A DNA stretch of 64,000 nucleotides from Mesorhizobium sp. ES1-4 (lineage in GTDB: Bacteria; Pseudomonadota; Alphaproteobacteria; Rhizobiales; Rhizobiaceae): positions 62,001 to 126,000 of the forward strand of contig NZ_JAIUGV010000008.1 in NCBI RefSeq assembly GCF_020164745.1. Direction: 5' to 3'. A program made the position numbers and the translations under genes. The notes beneath the pieces were generated by a model. That model made no database searches. It was not told where the DNA came from and saw only the letters and a list, made by a program, of their open reading frames with translations. Position 1 is the first letter of the stretch, and each line of letters begins with the position of its first letter. Positions 42,057 through 50,633 of the stretch are shown piece after piece.

Positions 42057-42923
42057 TCAGCCTTTCACCGCGCCGGATGTCAGGCCGCCGACAAGGTGTT
42101 TCTGGACGATAAAGGTAAGTGTGAGCGCCGGGATGATCATCACCACGGCAAGCGCGCACATGCCGCGCCAGTCGATGGTGAATTCGGCCGTGTAGTCGAG
42201 CAGCCCGACCGGCAGCGTCTTGGCGCTGACGGAGCGGGTCAGCTGCGAGGCCAGCGCGAACTCGTTCCAACAGGTCAGGAAGGCGAAGATCGCTGCCGAG
42301 GCTATGCCTGGCCCGGCGAGTGGGAACTCGACCTGCCAGAAGGCCTGCCAGCGCGTGCAGCCGTCGATTTGCGCCGCCTCGGCGAGGTCCTTCGGCACCT
42401 GGCGGAAGAAGCCGTCGATCAGCCAGATGGTGAAGGGCACGTTGAGCGCGATATAGGCGAGGATCAGCCCGAAATGCGTATCGATGACGCCCAGCCGCAC
42501 ATAGAGGAAGAACAGCGGCAGCGACAGCGCGATTCCGGGCACCGTGCGCGTCAGCATCAGGCCGAGGAAAACGCCCGATTTGCCGCGGAAACGGTAGCGC
42601 GCGAAGGCATAGCCGCCGGCCATGCCGATGGCGACCGCGATCACCGTCGAGGTCACCGAGATGATCAGCGAGTTGCGGAAATATTCGATGACCGGAATGC
42701 CGCCTTTGCCGATCCCTGAGAACATCGCGACATAGGCGTCGAACGAAACCTCCTGCGGGATCCACACCGGCGGCTTGGCCATGATCTCGACCGTTGGCCT
42801 GAGCGACGACAGCACGATCCACAGGCCCGGCAGGCAGATCGTCAGCATCGCCAGGAACAGGCCGATGCGATAGACGATATCAAGCAGCCGGCGCTTCAGG
42901 CGGGCGGAAGAATTCTCGTCCAT
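42057..42923 (-). CDS. Sugar ABC transporter permease, MalG type
   Basis: The start at 42923 (MDENSSARLKRR) is two bases after the other permease. The 288-aa protein has about six membrane segments and the EAA loop AEAAQIDGCTRWQAFWQVEFP (about residues 190-210; E, A, G conserved). It pairs with the permease at 42926-43834. Confidence 0.87.
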   Translation of the reverse strand: MDENSSARLKRRLLDIVYRIGLFLAMLTICLPGLWIVLSSLRPTVEIMAKPPVWIPQEVSFDAYVAMFSGIGKGGIPVIEYFRNSLIISVTSTVIAVAIGMAGGYAFARYRFRGKSGVFLGLMLTRTVPGIALSLPLFFLYVRLGVIDTHFGLILAYIALNVPFTIWLIDGFFRQVPKDLAEAAQIDGCTRWQAFWQVEFPLAGPGIASAAIFAFLTCWNEFALASQLTRSVSAKTLPVGLLDYTAEFTIDWRGMCALAVVMIIPALTLTFIVQKHLVGGLTSGAVKG

Positions 42924-42925
42924 CT

Positions 42926-43834
42926 TCACCACTCCGCGCCGATCTGCGTGCGCGCCGCGGCGAGCTTGTTGAAGAAATAGACGGTGAAGGCGATCGACAG
43001 CAGGATGGAGAAATAGGCCATGGCATTGGCCATGCCCATGCGTCCGTCGCTGTAGGCGGTGCGCGCCACCAGCGTCCACAACAGCTCGGTGCGGCCGGCG
43101 GGTCCGCCATCGGTCATGATCTTGACGATGTCGTAGGCGCGCGCGACGTCGAGCGAGCGGATGGTCATGGCGATGTAGGCGAAGGGCATGACGAACGGCC
43201 AGGTCACATAGCGGAATGTCTGCCACGGTGTGCAGCCATCGACGCGCGCAGCCTCGATCGGCTCCTTGGGCATGGCGAGCAGCCCTGCGAGGATCAGGAT
43301 GGCGAAGATCGCCGTCGACGACCAGATCTCGGCAACCGAAATGGCGATGAAGGCGAGGTGACCTTCGATCAGCCACGGTATGGCCTCCCTGGTGATGCCG
43401 AGTGACTGCAAGGCATTGTTCACGAGGCCGATATTGTCGTTGAACATGAACTTGAACTGGAAGCCGACGAGGATCGGCGAGAACATCATCGGAAACATCA
43501 TCAGCGTGCGCAGGATGCGCTGGCCGCGTGTGGCCTTCTCGACCAGCATGGCAAGGCCGAGGCCGAGCAACATTTCAAGATTGAGCGCGATCGTCAAAAG
43601 CAGAACCGTGCGCCCGAAGGCCCACCAGAAATCGGTATTGGACAGGATCGAAAGATAGTTCCGGAAGCCGATAAAGACGAAGAATGTTTCGGGCTTGGTC
43701 AGGCGGAAGGGCGTGAAGCTGGAATAGAGCGACAGAATCAGCGGCACCACGACGACCGCCGCCAGCACAATGATGGCCGGAAGCAACAGCAGGAATGGTG
43801 CGGATGGCTTGAAGCCCTTCATCCAGGATTCCAT
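42926..43834 (-). CDS. Sugar ABC transporter permease, MalF type
   Basis: I choose the ATG at 43834 (MESWMKGFKP); an ATG four codons later is equally credible and neither has a strong ribosome binding site. The 302-aa protein has about six membrane segments and the EAA loop IEAARVDGCTPWQTFRYVTWP (about 204-224). A perfect hairpin lies between it and the binding-protein gene upstream. It is second in the leftward operon. Confidence 0.85.
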   Translation of the reverse strand: MESWMKGFKPSAPFLLLLPAIIVLAAVVVVPLILSLYSSFTPFRLTKPETFFVFIGFRNYLSILSNTDFWWAFGRTVLLLTIALNLEMLLGLGLAMLVEKATRGQRILRTLMMFPMMFSPILVGFQFKFMFNDNIGLVNNALQSLGITREAIPWLIEGHLAFIAISVAEIWSSTAIFAILILAGLLAMPKEPIEAARVDGCTPWQTFRYVTWPFVMPFAYIAMTIRSLDVARAYDIVKIMTDGGPAGRTELLWTLVARTAYSDGRMGMANAMAYFSILLSIAFTVYFFNKLAAARTQIGAEW

Positions 43835-43914
43835 GACATGTTGTTTTCGTTGCCCGCGTCCTTGTCGAACGCGGCGACGGAGGACAATGCGGCGCATCCA
43901 CTCAAGACGCGATC

Positions 43915-43941
43915 GCCTCCCCCATTCCTGATGGGGGAGGC
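43915..43941 (-). other. Perfect hairpin after the sugar-binding-protein gene
   Basis: GCCTCCCCCAT and its exact complement ATGGGGGAGGC flank the five-base loop TCCTG. In the direction of transcription it begins 17 bases after the stop of the binding-protein gene and precedes the permease gene. No T-run follows. Same placement as the hairpins at 14652 and 50583. Confidence 0.7.
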
Positions 43942-43957
43942 AGCCTTGGGAGTGCTG

Positions 43958-45277
43958 TTAGAATTTGCCGGCGTCCTGCAGGATCTGCGTCGCCTTGGCG
44001 GCGGCTTCATCCAGCGCCTGCTTGGAGGTCTTGTCGCCGAGGATCGCGGCCTGCAACTCGGGATAGACGGCGTTCGAGATTTCGATCCATTCAGGCGTCT
44101 GCGGCACGGCAAAAGCGTGCTTGGCTTCTTCCTGGAAAGCCGACAGAACCTCCTTCTTGTAAGGATCGTTCGCCGCCTGCTGCAGGTCCCAGTCCCAAAC
44201 CGCGGTGCGGGTCGGCAGCGGGCCGGCGGCTGCCTCGAGCTTCTGGCTGTCCTCGTTGGTCAGCCACCACACGAGCGATGCGGCTGCCTCCTTGTTCGGG
44301 CAGTTCTCCGTCACCGAGAAGCCATGGAAGCCCGACCAGCCGGTGCGTACTCCCGCGGAGCCTTTCGGCGCCACCTTGACGCCGACATTGCCCGCCACCT
44401 TCGACGACTTCGGATCGTTGAAGAAACCGGCCCAGCCCGGCCAGTCCAAATTGATGGCGACGGTGCCCGAAGCAAAGCCTTGGCCGAGATCGTCCCAGAG
44501 ATAGTTGGTGGTTCCGACCGGCACAGCCTTTGCCTTGTAGAGGTTGACGAACCAGTCGAGCGCGCGGATGCCGGCTTCGGAATTGAAGACGGGCTTGCCG
44601 TCCTTGTCGAGATATTCGCCGCCCTCGGCGACAACCATCTCGTAGAAGCGGCCGTTGATGGCCTCTTCCTTGCCGGCGAACTGGGTGCCGTAGAAATTCG
44701 GCGGGTTGGCGAAGAACTCGGCCTGGTCTGTCACTTCCTTCCAGGTGTCCGGCGGCACCAGATCATAGCCATATTTGGCCTTGAACTTGGTCTTGTTGTC
44801 GACGTTCTCGTAGAGGCTCTTCTGGTAGTAGAGCGCAGAGACATCGAACTGCGCGCGCGGCAGCATCTCCAGCTTACCGTCGATGGTCGCCGCCTTGATC
44901 GTCGAGGGTACGAAGGCGTCGATCTCGGACTTCGGCAACAGCTTGCTGAGGTCGGTATAGAGGCCGGTATATTGCGGCGCGAACGAGGAATGGTTCCAGC
45001 CGACACACCAGTTGGTGCTGCCCGAGGCGATGTCGGACTTCAGCTCCTTGTCGATATCGAAGCCGTTCTTCTTGGTCAGGATGTTGACCTTGGCTCCGGT
45101 CGCCTTCTCCCATTCGGGGATCCGCTCGTAGAGCTTTTCATATTGCTGGCCGCCGATCAGCTTCACGTCGACGGTCACGCCTTCGAACTTGCCGGGCAGG
45201 TCGCCGGCAAGGGCAGTGCCTGCACCTGACGCAAGCACCAATGCACCGGCGCATACGCCGGACAGCAGTCTGTTCAT
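43958..45277 (-). CDS. Sugar ABC transporter binding protein (MalE/family 1)
   Basis: The start at 45277 (MNRLLSGVCAG) has a strong AGGGAGG. Residues 1-24 form a signal peptide ending in ALAGD. The 439-aa periplasmic protein is a family 1 carbohydrate-binding protein. Trp residues such as WVGWN-like NWCVGWN near 105-111 and GWSGFHG near 308-314 are expected to stack on a sugar ring. It heads the leftward operon and is divergent from the IclR gene. A hairpin follows its stop. Ligand unknown; the enzymes suggest a deoxyhexose or a hexose acid precursor. Confidence 0.87.
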   Translation of the reverse strand: MNRLLSGVCAGALVLASGAGTALAGDLPGKFEGVTVDVKLIGGQQYEKLYERIPEWEKATGAKVNILTKKNGFDIDKELKSDIASGSTNWCVGWNHSSFAPQYTGLYTDLSKLLPKSEIDAFVPSTIKAATIDGKLEMLPRAQFDVSALYYQKSLYENVDNKTKFKAKYGYDLVPPDTWKEVTDQAEFFANPPNFYGTQFAGKEEAINGRFYEMVVAEGGEYLDKDGKPVFNSEAGIRALDWFVNLYKAKAVPVGTTNYLWDDLGQGFASGTVAINLDWPGWAGFFNDPKSSKVAGNVGVKVAPKGSAGVRTGWSGFHGFSVTENCPNKEAAASLVWWLTNEDSQKLEAAAGPLPTRTAVWDWDLQQAANDPYKKEVLSAFQEEAKHAFAVPQTPEWIEISNAVYPELQAAILGDKTSKQALDEAAAKATQILQDAGKF

Positions 45278-45447
45278 TTGGTTTCCTCCCTGGGTGCGCC
45301 TTGGCGCGACCGCAACTTGTCCGCGTGACAAGAAGTGCTACATTCATATACAAACAAAACATTCACACATACGTCAAGCCGAAATTTGTTTCCGTAGACT
45401 GCGTTCCTGCGTATATGAAGAATCGAATTCACTGGAGGGATGCCTTT
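45278..45447. promoter_or_regulatory. Divergent control region between sugar operon and IclR gene
   Basis: A 170-base AT-rich gap between divergent starts. AACATTCA-like words recur: ACATTCATATAC near 45340 and ACATTCACACATACG near 45360, separated by about 20 bases. The IclR protein is the natural candidate to bind here. No promoter boxes are certain. Confidence 0.4.
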
Positions 45448-46233
45448 ATGGACGACAGCGAAGATGAGCGTTATCGCGCGCCGGCGCTCGACAAGGGGCT
45501 CGACATCCTTGAACTGCTGGCCGGCGTCGATGGCGGCCTGACTCAAGCCGAAATCGCCAAGAAGCTCGACCGCAGTCCCAACGAATTCTACCGCATGCTC
45601 GACCGGCTGGTGCGGCGTGGCTATGTCACGCGGCTCGACGGTGACCGCTATTCGCTGACGCTAAAGCTGTTCGGCCTAGCGCAGTTACATGCGCCGGTGC
45701 GCAGGTTGGTTTCCTATGCGACACCGCTGATGCGCGAGCTGGCCGAGACCTCGCAGCAGGCCAACCAACTCGTTGTTTTTGATCGCGGTTCCGCCGTGGT
45801 GATCGCCCAGCAGGAGGCCCCGAATTACTGGGGCATATCGATCCGGGTCGGTTCCCACATCAGTTTGTTCGACACCGGTTCAGGCCATGTTCTGCTCGCC
45901 TTCCGTTCGCCGGAAGAACGGCGGATGATGATTTCCGAACATGTCCGCAGCACCGACAAGACCGCGCAGTCGCCCGAGTTCTTCGCCCGCCTCGACCAGA
46001 TTCGCGGCCGCGGCTACGAGATGATGGCTTCCATGCAGACGGCCGGCGTCTTCAATCTGTCCGCCCCGCTGCGCGGTTCCGACGGCAAGGCCATTGCGGC
46101 GCTGTCGATCCCCTATATCACCGTGATCAACACGCCGTCGGCGCCCGATATCACCCGGACCATCGAGCTGTTGCTGGTAACTTGTGAACAGCTGTCGCAT
46201 CTGGCCGGGTCGGCCGTCGGTCCATCAGAGTGA
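45448..46233 (+). CDS. IclR-family transcriptional regulator
   Basis: I use the ATG at 45448 (MDDSEDERYRAPALD) after GGAGGG; a longer frame to 45241 covers the promoter and is unlikely. The 261-aa protein has a winged helix at about 15-75 (LTQAEIAKKLDRSPNEFYRML) and an IclR effector domain from about 90. It lies between the two leftward sugar operons and upstream of the lactonase gene. It is likely to control at least the divergent operon and the lactonase. Confidence 0.88.
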   Translation: MDDSEDERYRAPALDKGLDILELLAGVDGGLTQAEIAKKLDRSPNEFYRMLDRLVRRGYVTRLDGDRYSLTLKLFGLAQLHAPVRRLVSYATPLMRELAETSQQANQLVVFDRGSAVVIAQQEAPNYWGISIRVGSHISLFDTGSGHVLLAFRSPEERRMMISEHVRSTDKTAQSPEFFARLDQIRGRGYEMMASMQTAGVFNLSAPLRGSDGKAIAALSIPYITVINTPSAPDITRTIELLLVTCEQLSHLAGSAVGPSE

Positions 46234-46256
46234 ATTCTTATTTGAATGAAGAATTC
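46232..46256. promoter_or_regulatory. 8-bp inverted repeat upstream of the lactonase gene
   Basis: GAATTCTT (46232-46239) and AAGAATTC (46249-46256) are exact complements separated by nine bases; the left arm overlaps the IclR stop codon. It lies 42 bases before the amidohydrolase start. The dyad has the size of a dimer-binding operator; a weak hairpin in the message is the alternative. Confidence 0.45.
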
Positions 46257-46298
46257 CTCCGTGAGATGATTTGAGAAAGCTACCGGAGGAAGTTCGCC

Positions 46299-47138
46299 AT
46301 GATCGTCGACACCCATCTGCATCTGATCGATCGCTCGGCCCTGCGCTACCCCTGGCTTGCCGGCGTGCCGACGCTCGACCGCGATTTTTCCTATGAGGAG
46401 TACGCCACGGAGGCGCAGCGGGTCGGTGTCGAACGCGTGCTGCATATGGAGGTCGATGTCGATCCCGCCGACATCGAGGCGGAGACCGCCCGCGTCGAGG
46501 ACCTGTCGCGGCAGGCCGGCAGCATGCTCACCGGAGCGATCGCATCCTGCCGGCCCGAAGCGGCGGATTTCCCTGCCTATCTCGAACGCCAGCAGGCAAA
46601 TCGCTTCGTCAAAGGCTTCCGCCGCGTGCTCCATGTCGTGCCGGACGACCTCTCCGAAGGGGCGCTGTTTCGCCAGAACATCAAGCGGCTTGGCGGCACT
46701 GGCCTGACATTCGATCTCGTCGTGCTGCCGCATCAGATTCCCAGGGCGATTGCCCTTGCCGATCTGGCGCCCGACGTCCAGTTCGTGCTCGACCACTGCG
46801 GCGTCCCCGACATCAAAGGCAAGACCGAGCATCCCTGGCGCGAACACATGAGCGAGATCGCGCGGCGCCCGAACGTCATGGCCAAGGTTTCCGGCGTCAT
46901 CGCCTATGCCGACCCCGGCAGTTGGACCGTCGAGACGCTGCGGCCCTATGTCGAACACACGATCGGTTCGTTCGGCTGGGATCGCGTCGTCTGGGGCAGC
47001 GATTGGCCGGTGTGCACGCTCGGCGGTGGCCTCTCCACATGGGTAGGGGCTACCCATGCGTTGCTTTCAGGCTGCAGCACGGCGGAGCGGGACGGTTTGC
47101 TGTCCGGGAATGCCCGCAAGCTGTGGCGGTTGCAGTAG
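46299..47138 (+). CDS. Amidohydrolase-2 family sugar lactonase
   Basis: The 279-aa TIM-barrel metal hydrolase of the COG3618 type (L-fuconolactonase / L-rhamnono-lactonase group). Metal ligands: His6 and His8 (DTHLHL), DHCGVPD near 166-172 and the terminal Asp in WGSDWP near 232-237. GGAGGAAG precedes the ATG. Next to an IclR gene and opposite a mandelate-racemase-family dehydratase it probably opens the sugar lactone produced by the Gfo/Idh oxidoreductase. It is convergent with the Rbs-type operon, 6 bases apart. Confidence 0.82.
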   Translation: MIVDTHLHLIDRSALRYPWLAGVPTLDRDFSYEEYATEAQRVGVERVLHMEVDVDPADIEAETARVEDLSRQAGSMLTGAIASCRPEAADFPAYLERQQANRFVKGFRRVLHVVPDDLSEGALFRQNIKRLGGTGLTFDLVVLPHQIPRAIALADLAPDVQFVLDHCGVPDIKGKTEHPWREHMSEIARRPNVMAKVSGVIAYADPGSWTVETLRPYVEHTIGSFGWDRVVWGSDWPVCTLGGGLSTWVGATHALLSGCSTAERDGLLSGNARKLWRLQ

Positions 47139-47144
47139 CCGCCC

Positions 47145-48113
47145 TTATATCGTCGTCGAGACGTGCCGCTCTCGGCCGTAGAGCGAGACCAGCAGCACGA
47201 TGATGAGGCCGAGTGCTGCCTGCACCGCCGAAGGCTGGAAGCCAAGCCCGATCAGCAGTGTGTTGATTTCGGTCAGCACCAGCACCCCGGCAATCGTGCC
47301 GAGATAGCTGCCACGCCCGCCGACCAGCGCGGCGCCGCCGACGACCACGGCGGCGATGGTCTGGAACAGATAGGGTTGGCCGACATCGCCATAGGCCGAG
47401 CCGGTGAAGCCGAGCAGCAGCACACCCGCGACGGCTGCGAAGAAGGCGCTCGCCGCATAAGTTACGATCCACATGCGGACGGGATCGATCAGCGCCAGCG
47501 GCGCCGCGCCAGGATTGCTGCCCAGTGCGTAGAGCCGCCGTCCATAGGGCGTCCGCTCCAGCACCAGAACGACGAGTGCCGACAGCACGACAAGACTTGG
47601 CACCAGCCACGGAACCGGCAGCGGCCCGGCCGAGCCGCCGATCGACACGAAGCTGGAAACAGCCTGAGGTGCTGAGCCTGACGGGAAACCGGCCGTCCAC
47701 AACAGCACCAGCCCCTGCACGACCATGCCGATACCGAGCGTGACGATGAGCGGCTGGATGTCGAGGCTGCGCGAGATCAACCCGTTCAGCCCGCCGATGA
47801 CGAGCGCCAGCACGCCGACGAGGCCGCAGACGAGGACAAAATTCCAGCCATCGCCATAGAGCTGCGCCGCCACGACGTTGGCAAAGCCGATGACGAAGGG
47901 AATGGACAGGTCGATGCCGCCCATGATGACGACCAGTGTCTGTCCGATCGAGGCGACCGCGAGCAGCGACGCCAGCACCAGCATGGCGCGCACCGCAAAT
48001 GGCGAGGAATAGCCTGGAATGAGAACGGCACCCGCAAGATGCAAGAGGGTCGCAACGCAAAAGGCGCCGATGACGCGGGCATTGGTTGTCGCGAACAGGT
48101 TCCGGCCGGCCAT
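47145..48113 (-). CDS. Rbs-type sugar ABC transporter permease B
   Basis: A 322-aa permease of the RbsC/AraH family with eight to ten membrane segments, the conserved GGIDLSIPFVIGFANV near 65-80 and TLGIGMVVQG near 125-134. It is the last gene of the leftward operon that begins with the MaoC gene at 54722. Its partner permease lies one base upstream, so the importer uses two different permeases instead of one homodimer. Confidence 0.86.
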   Translation of the reverse strand: MAGRNLFATTNARVIGAFCVATLLHLAGAVLIPGYSSPFAVRAMLVLASLLAVASIGQTLVVIMGGIDLSIPFVIGFANVVAAQLYGDGWNFVLVCGLVGVLALVIGGLNGLISRSLDIQPLIVTLGIGMVVQGLVLLWTAGFPSGSAPQAVSSFVSIGGSAGPLPVPWLVPSLVVLSALVVLVLERTPYGRRLYALGSNPGAAPLALIDPVRMWIVTYAASAFFAAVAGVLLLGFTGSAYGDVGQPYLFQTIAAVVVGGAALVGGRGSYLGTIAGVLVLTEINTLLIGLGFQPSAVQAALGLIIVLLVSLYGRERHVSTTI

Positions 48114-48114
48114 G

Positions 48115-49092
48115 TCAGCGTGCCCTCATGGCTAGACGTTCCTGCAGCGCGGTCAGCATCACGGCGAGGACCAGGATGGCGCCATAGGCGATCTGCAGCA
48201 CGAAGGTCGAGACGTTGAACGTCGTCAGCACGCTCTGCAGCAGGAAGATGTCGATGGCGCCGATCGCGGCACCCGCGACGCCGCCACGGCCGCCGGCCAG
48301 GCTGACGCCGCCAAGCGCGACGGCGGCTATGGCGATCAGCGTGTAGGTCGGTCCGATATTGGGGTCGGCGGAGCCGATCAGCGCGGTCAGCATCAGCCCG
48401 GCGCAGCCGCCAAAGATGCCTGCTATGACATAGGCGATGAAGCGCACCCGCGTGACATCGACGCCGGCGGTGTAGGCCGCGCGGTCGTCGCTGCCGACCG
48501 CCATCAGTTGGTCATAGTAGGGGAGCCGTCGCACCAGCCACCAGACGAGGAACATCACCGCCAGCGGCAGTATTGACCAGGGACCAGCCAGCGCCTTGAG
48601 CCAGGCGGGCGCCGGGCCGATCGGCGCCGGCAGGATCGTCAGCGTCACGCCGGTGAGGATCAGATAGGTGCCGAGCGTGGCGACGATCGGCTGGATGCGC
48701 ACGACGGTCGCCAGGAAACCGTTGGCCGCGCCGACCAGCGCGCCGATAAGCAGGGCAGCCGGAACCAGCAACAGGGGCGACGAAATGCCGGCCTTGAGGA
48801 AAAGCACCTGGATCACGACAGCGTTGACGAAACCCATCAGCGGCCCGACCGAAATGTCGATGCCGCCACGGCCGGCGAGGATCACCGGTGTCGAAGCGAT
48901 TGCGGCGCCAATCAGCGGAGCGGCCAGTCCGACCAGCGCGCCCCATGATCCCGGCGTGAATCGCGCCGGGCTGAGGATTAGATTGACCGCAAGCAGGATC
49001 ACCAGCAGCACGACAGCGAAGCCGACGCTTCGCGAAAGCGACAAAAGGCGCGGGTTCATGCCGCGCGCCCGAACCAAAAGGCGCGGGTTCAT
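48115..49092 (-). CDS. Rbs-type sugar ABC transporter permease A with duplicated start
   Basis: A 325-aa RbsC-family permease (RGGIDISVGPLMGFVNAV near 74-91; TLGTYLILTG near 139-148). The first 11 residues repeat: MNPRLL occurs at 1-6 and again at 12-17 because of a perfect 33-base tandem duplication in the DNA. Either ATG (49092 or 49059) could start translation. The first overlaps the stop of the upstream ATPase gene (ATGA) and is coupled to it; the second is presumably the ancestral arrangement with the same local context. Confidence 0.84.
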   Translation of the reverse strand: MNPRLLVRARGMNPRLLSLSRSVGFAVVLLVILLAVNLILSPARFTPGSWGALVGLAAPLIGAAIASTPVILAGRGGIDISVGPLMGFVNAVVIQVLFLKAGISSPLLLVPAALLIGALVGAANGFLATVVRIQPIVATLGTYLILTGVTLTILPAPIGPAPAWLKALAGPWSILPLAVMFLVWWLVRRLPYYDQLMAVGSDDRAAYTAGVDVTRVRFIAYVIAGIFGGCAGLMLTALIGSADPNIGPTYTLIAIAAVALGGVSLAGGRGGVAGAAIGAIDIFLLQSVLTTFNVSTFVLQIAYGAILVLAVMLTALQERLAMRAR

Positions 49093-49107
49093 GCCGCGCG
49101 CCCGAAC
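49042..49107. repeat. Perfect 33-bp tandem duplication across a gene junction
   Basis: 49042-49074 and 49075-49107 are identical. The unit spans the end of the second ATPase gene and the start of the permease gene, including the ATG and its upstream context. Being a multiple of three it keeps the frame and adds 11 codons to the permease. Complete identity suggests recent origin by slippage. Confidence 0.9.
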
Positions 49108-49832
49108 ATGGCCGTTATCACGCTATCGGTATTCATCGCTTCCCCCGAGATTTCCGCCGCAACCTCGTTTTCCCTGAACACCAGCACGCGACGACAAAGC
49201 AGAAGAATCTCCTCGATCTCGCTGGACAGGATGACGAGCCCCATGCCGTCGGCGGCAAGCCCGCGAAAGACATCATAGAGAACATGCCGCGTCGCCACGT
49301 CGACGCCGCGTGTGGGGTCGTTGAGCAGCAGGATGGCGGGCTCCAACGCCAGCGCTCGCGCCAGTAGCACCTTTTGCTGGTTACCGCCCGACAAAGTGGT
49401 GATCGGCGCGTCGGGACGGGGCGCGACGATCGAAAGTTTCTCGCGATAGGCATCGTAGCGTGCCTTGCGCGCCGCTGGACTGATCAGGCCGAAGCGTGTG
49501 TCGCGCGAAAGCGTCGAGACCGCGAAATTGTCAAGCACCGACTGCGTGGGAAAAATGCCGTTCGCGCGCCGGTCGCGTGGCAGATAGGCGATGCCGCTGG
49601 CGACGGCCCCGCGGAACCCTGTGATCTTGTGCGACGAGCCGGGCACGGCCGACTCGATCGAGCCACTGAGCGGCGGCGCGAGGCCAGCGAGCATCTTGAG
49701 GAACAGTTCCTGGCCATGACCGTCGAGGCCGGCAAGGCCGACGATCTCGCCCGAAGCGATCGTTTGCGTGACCGCGCTGGCACCCGGCGCAATGACGAGG
49801 TCGCGGACCGTAAGGGCGGAGCGATCAGCCAT
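49089..49832 (-). CDS. Rbs-type ABC ATPase, second (degenerate) nucleotide-binding half
   Basis: A 247-aa protein matching only the C-terminal nucleotide-binding domain of RbsA-type ATPases. As in that domain, Walker A is degenerate (GLAGLDGHGQ near 33-42, no GKS/T) while the signature LSGGNQQK (about 147-154) and Walker B ILLLNDPTRGVD (about 167-178) are kept. RbsA normally fuses two such halves in about 500 aa; here the halves are separate genes overlapping by eight bases. Start ATG at 49832 lies within the end of the first half. Confidence 0.85.
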   Translation of the reverse strand: MADRSALTVRDLVIAPGASAVTQTIASGEIVGLAGLDGHGQELFLKMLAGLAPPLSGSIESAVPGSSHKITGFRGAVASGIAYLPRDRRANGIFPTQSVLDNFAVSTLSRDTRFGLISPAARKARYDAYREKLSIVAPRPDAPITTLSGGNQQKVLLARALALEPAILLLNDPTRGVDVATRHVLYDVFRGLAADGMGLVILSSEIEEILLLCRRVLVFRENEVAAEISGEAMNTDSVITAMFGRAA

Positions 49833-50562
49833 GCGCCAGCTCCGCTGCCGTGCGTGGCGCCATGGCCTTCAACAGTTCCGCCGGTGTCGAGGCGCCGCGC
49901 TCCTCGGTGCGCACCACGGTGCCGCCGCGAAGGATCGAGATACGATCCGAAAGCGACATCACCTCGTCCATGCGATGGGTGATGAACAGGATGAGGCAGC
50001 CTTCACCGGCCAAGGTACGCATCAGCGAGAAAACGGATTCACGGTCGGCGAAGTCCAGCGCGGCGGTAACTTCGTCAAGGATCAGGATCTTGGGGTTGCG
50101 CACAACCGCGCGGGCGAGAACGACGAGTTGCTGCGCGGCGAGCGGCAACAGGCCGGCTGGCTTGTCGAGAGGCACGTCGGTAACGGCAAAGCGTTTCAGC
50201 GCGGCTGCCGCCTTGTCGCGGCGTTCGCTGCGCGGCACTGTGCGCCGCACCAGCCCGTCAAGGCCGAGCAATATGTTGTCCGTGACGCTACGATCCGGTG
50301 CGATCAGCACCTCCTGAAAGACCGTGGCGAAACCTTGTGCCCGGAAGGCCGAAGGGATGCTGCCCGAAAACGGCTTGCCCTGCAGCAGGATCGTACCGCC
50401 GTCCGGCTGGACGATACCGGACAAGAGCTTGACCATGGTGCTCTTGCCCGAGCCGTTCTCGCCCAGGATGGTGTGGATGGTTCCCGCCCGGAATGCGATC
50501 GAAGCTTCCGCGAGCGCGACCGTCTCGCCATAGCGTTTGGATATGTTCCTGATTTCAAGCAT
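49825..50562 (-). CDS. Rbs-type ABC ATPase, first nucleotide-binding half
   Basis: A 245-aa protein equivalent to the N-terminal half of RbsA: Walker A GENGSGKST at 34-42, a weak signature (PLAAQQLV near 144-151) and Walker B ILILDEVTAALD (about 165-176). The ATG at 50562 (MLEIRNISKRYG) has no strong ribosome binding site and follows a perfect hairpin after the binding-protein gene. It is out of frame with the second half by one position, so the pair either works as two polypeptides or is joined by frameshifting at GCGCATGGCTGA. Confidence 0.85.
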   Translation of the reverse strand: MLEIRNISKRYGETVALAEASIAFRAGTIHTILGENGSGKSTMVKLLSGIVQPDGGTILLQGKPFSGSIPSAFRAQGFATVFQEVLIAPDRSVTDNILLGLDGLVRRTVPRSERRDKAAAALKRFAVTDVPLDKPAGLLPLAAQQLVVLARAVVRNPKILILDEVTAALDFADRESVFSLMRTLAGEGCLILFITHRMDEVMSLSDRISILRGGTVVRTEERGASTPAELLKAMAPRTAAELAHG

Positions 50563-50582
50563 GCCGTGTTTCAAAGCTGGCA

Positions 50583-50609
50583 AGCCGGCTCCCCTGGAAG
50601 GAGCCGGCT
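50583..50609 (-). other. Perfect hairpin after the Rbs-type binding-protein gene
   Basis: AGCCGGCTCC (50583-50592) and GGAGCCGGCT (50600-50609) are exact complements around a seven-base loop. It lies 24 bases after the binding-protein stop in the direction of transcription and about 20 bases before the ATPase start. There is no T-run. Third example of this placement in the window. Confidence 0.7.
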
Positions 50610-50633
50610 CGTTGAGTTTGTCTGTCGCAAGCG

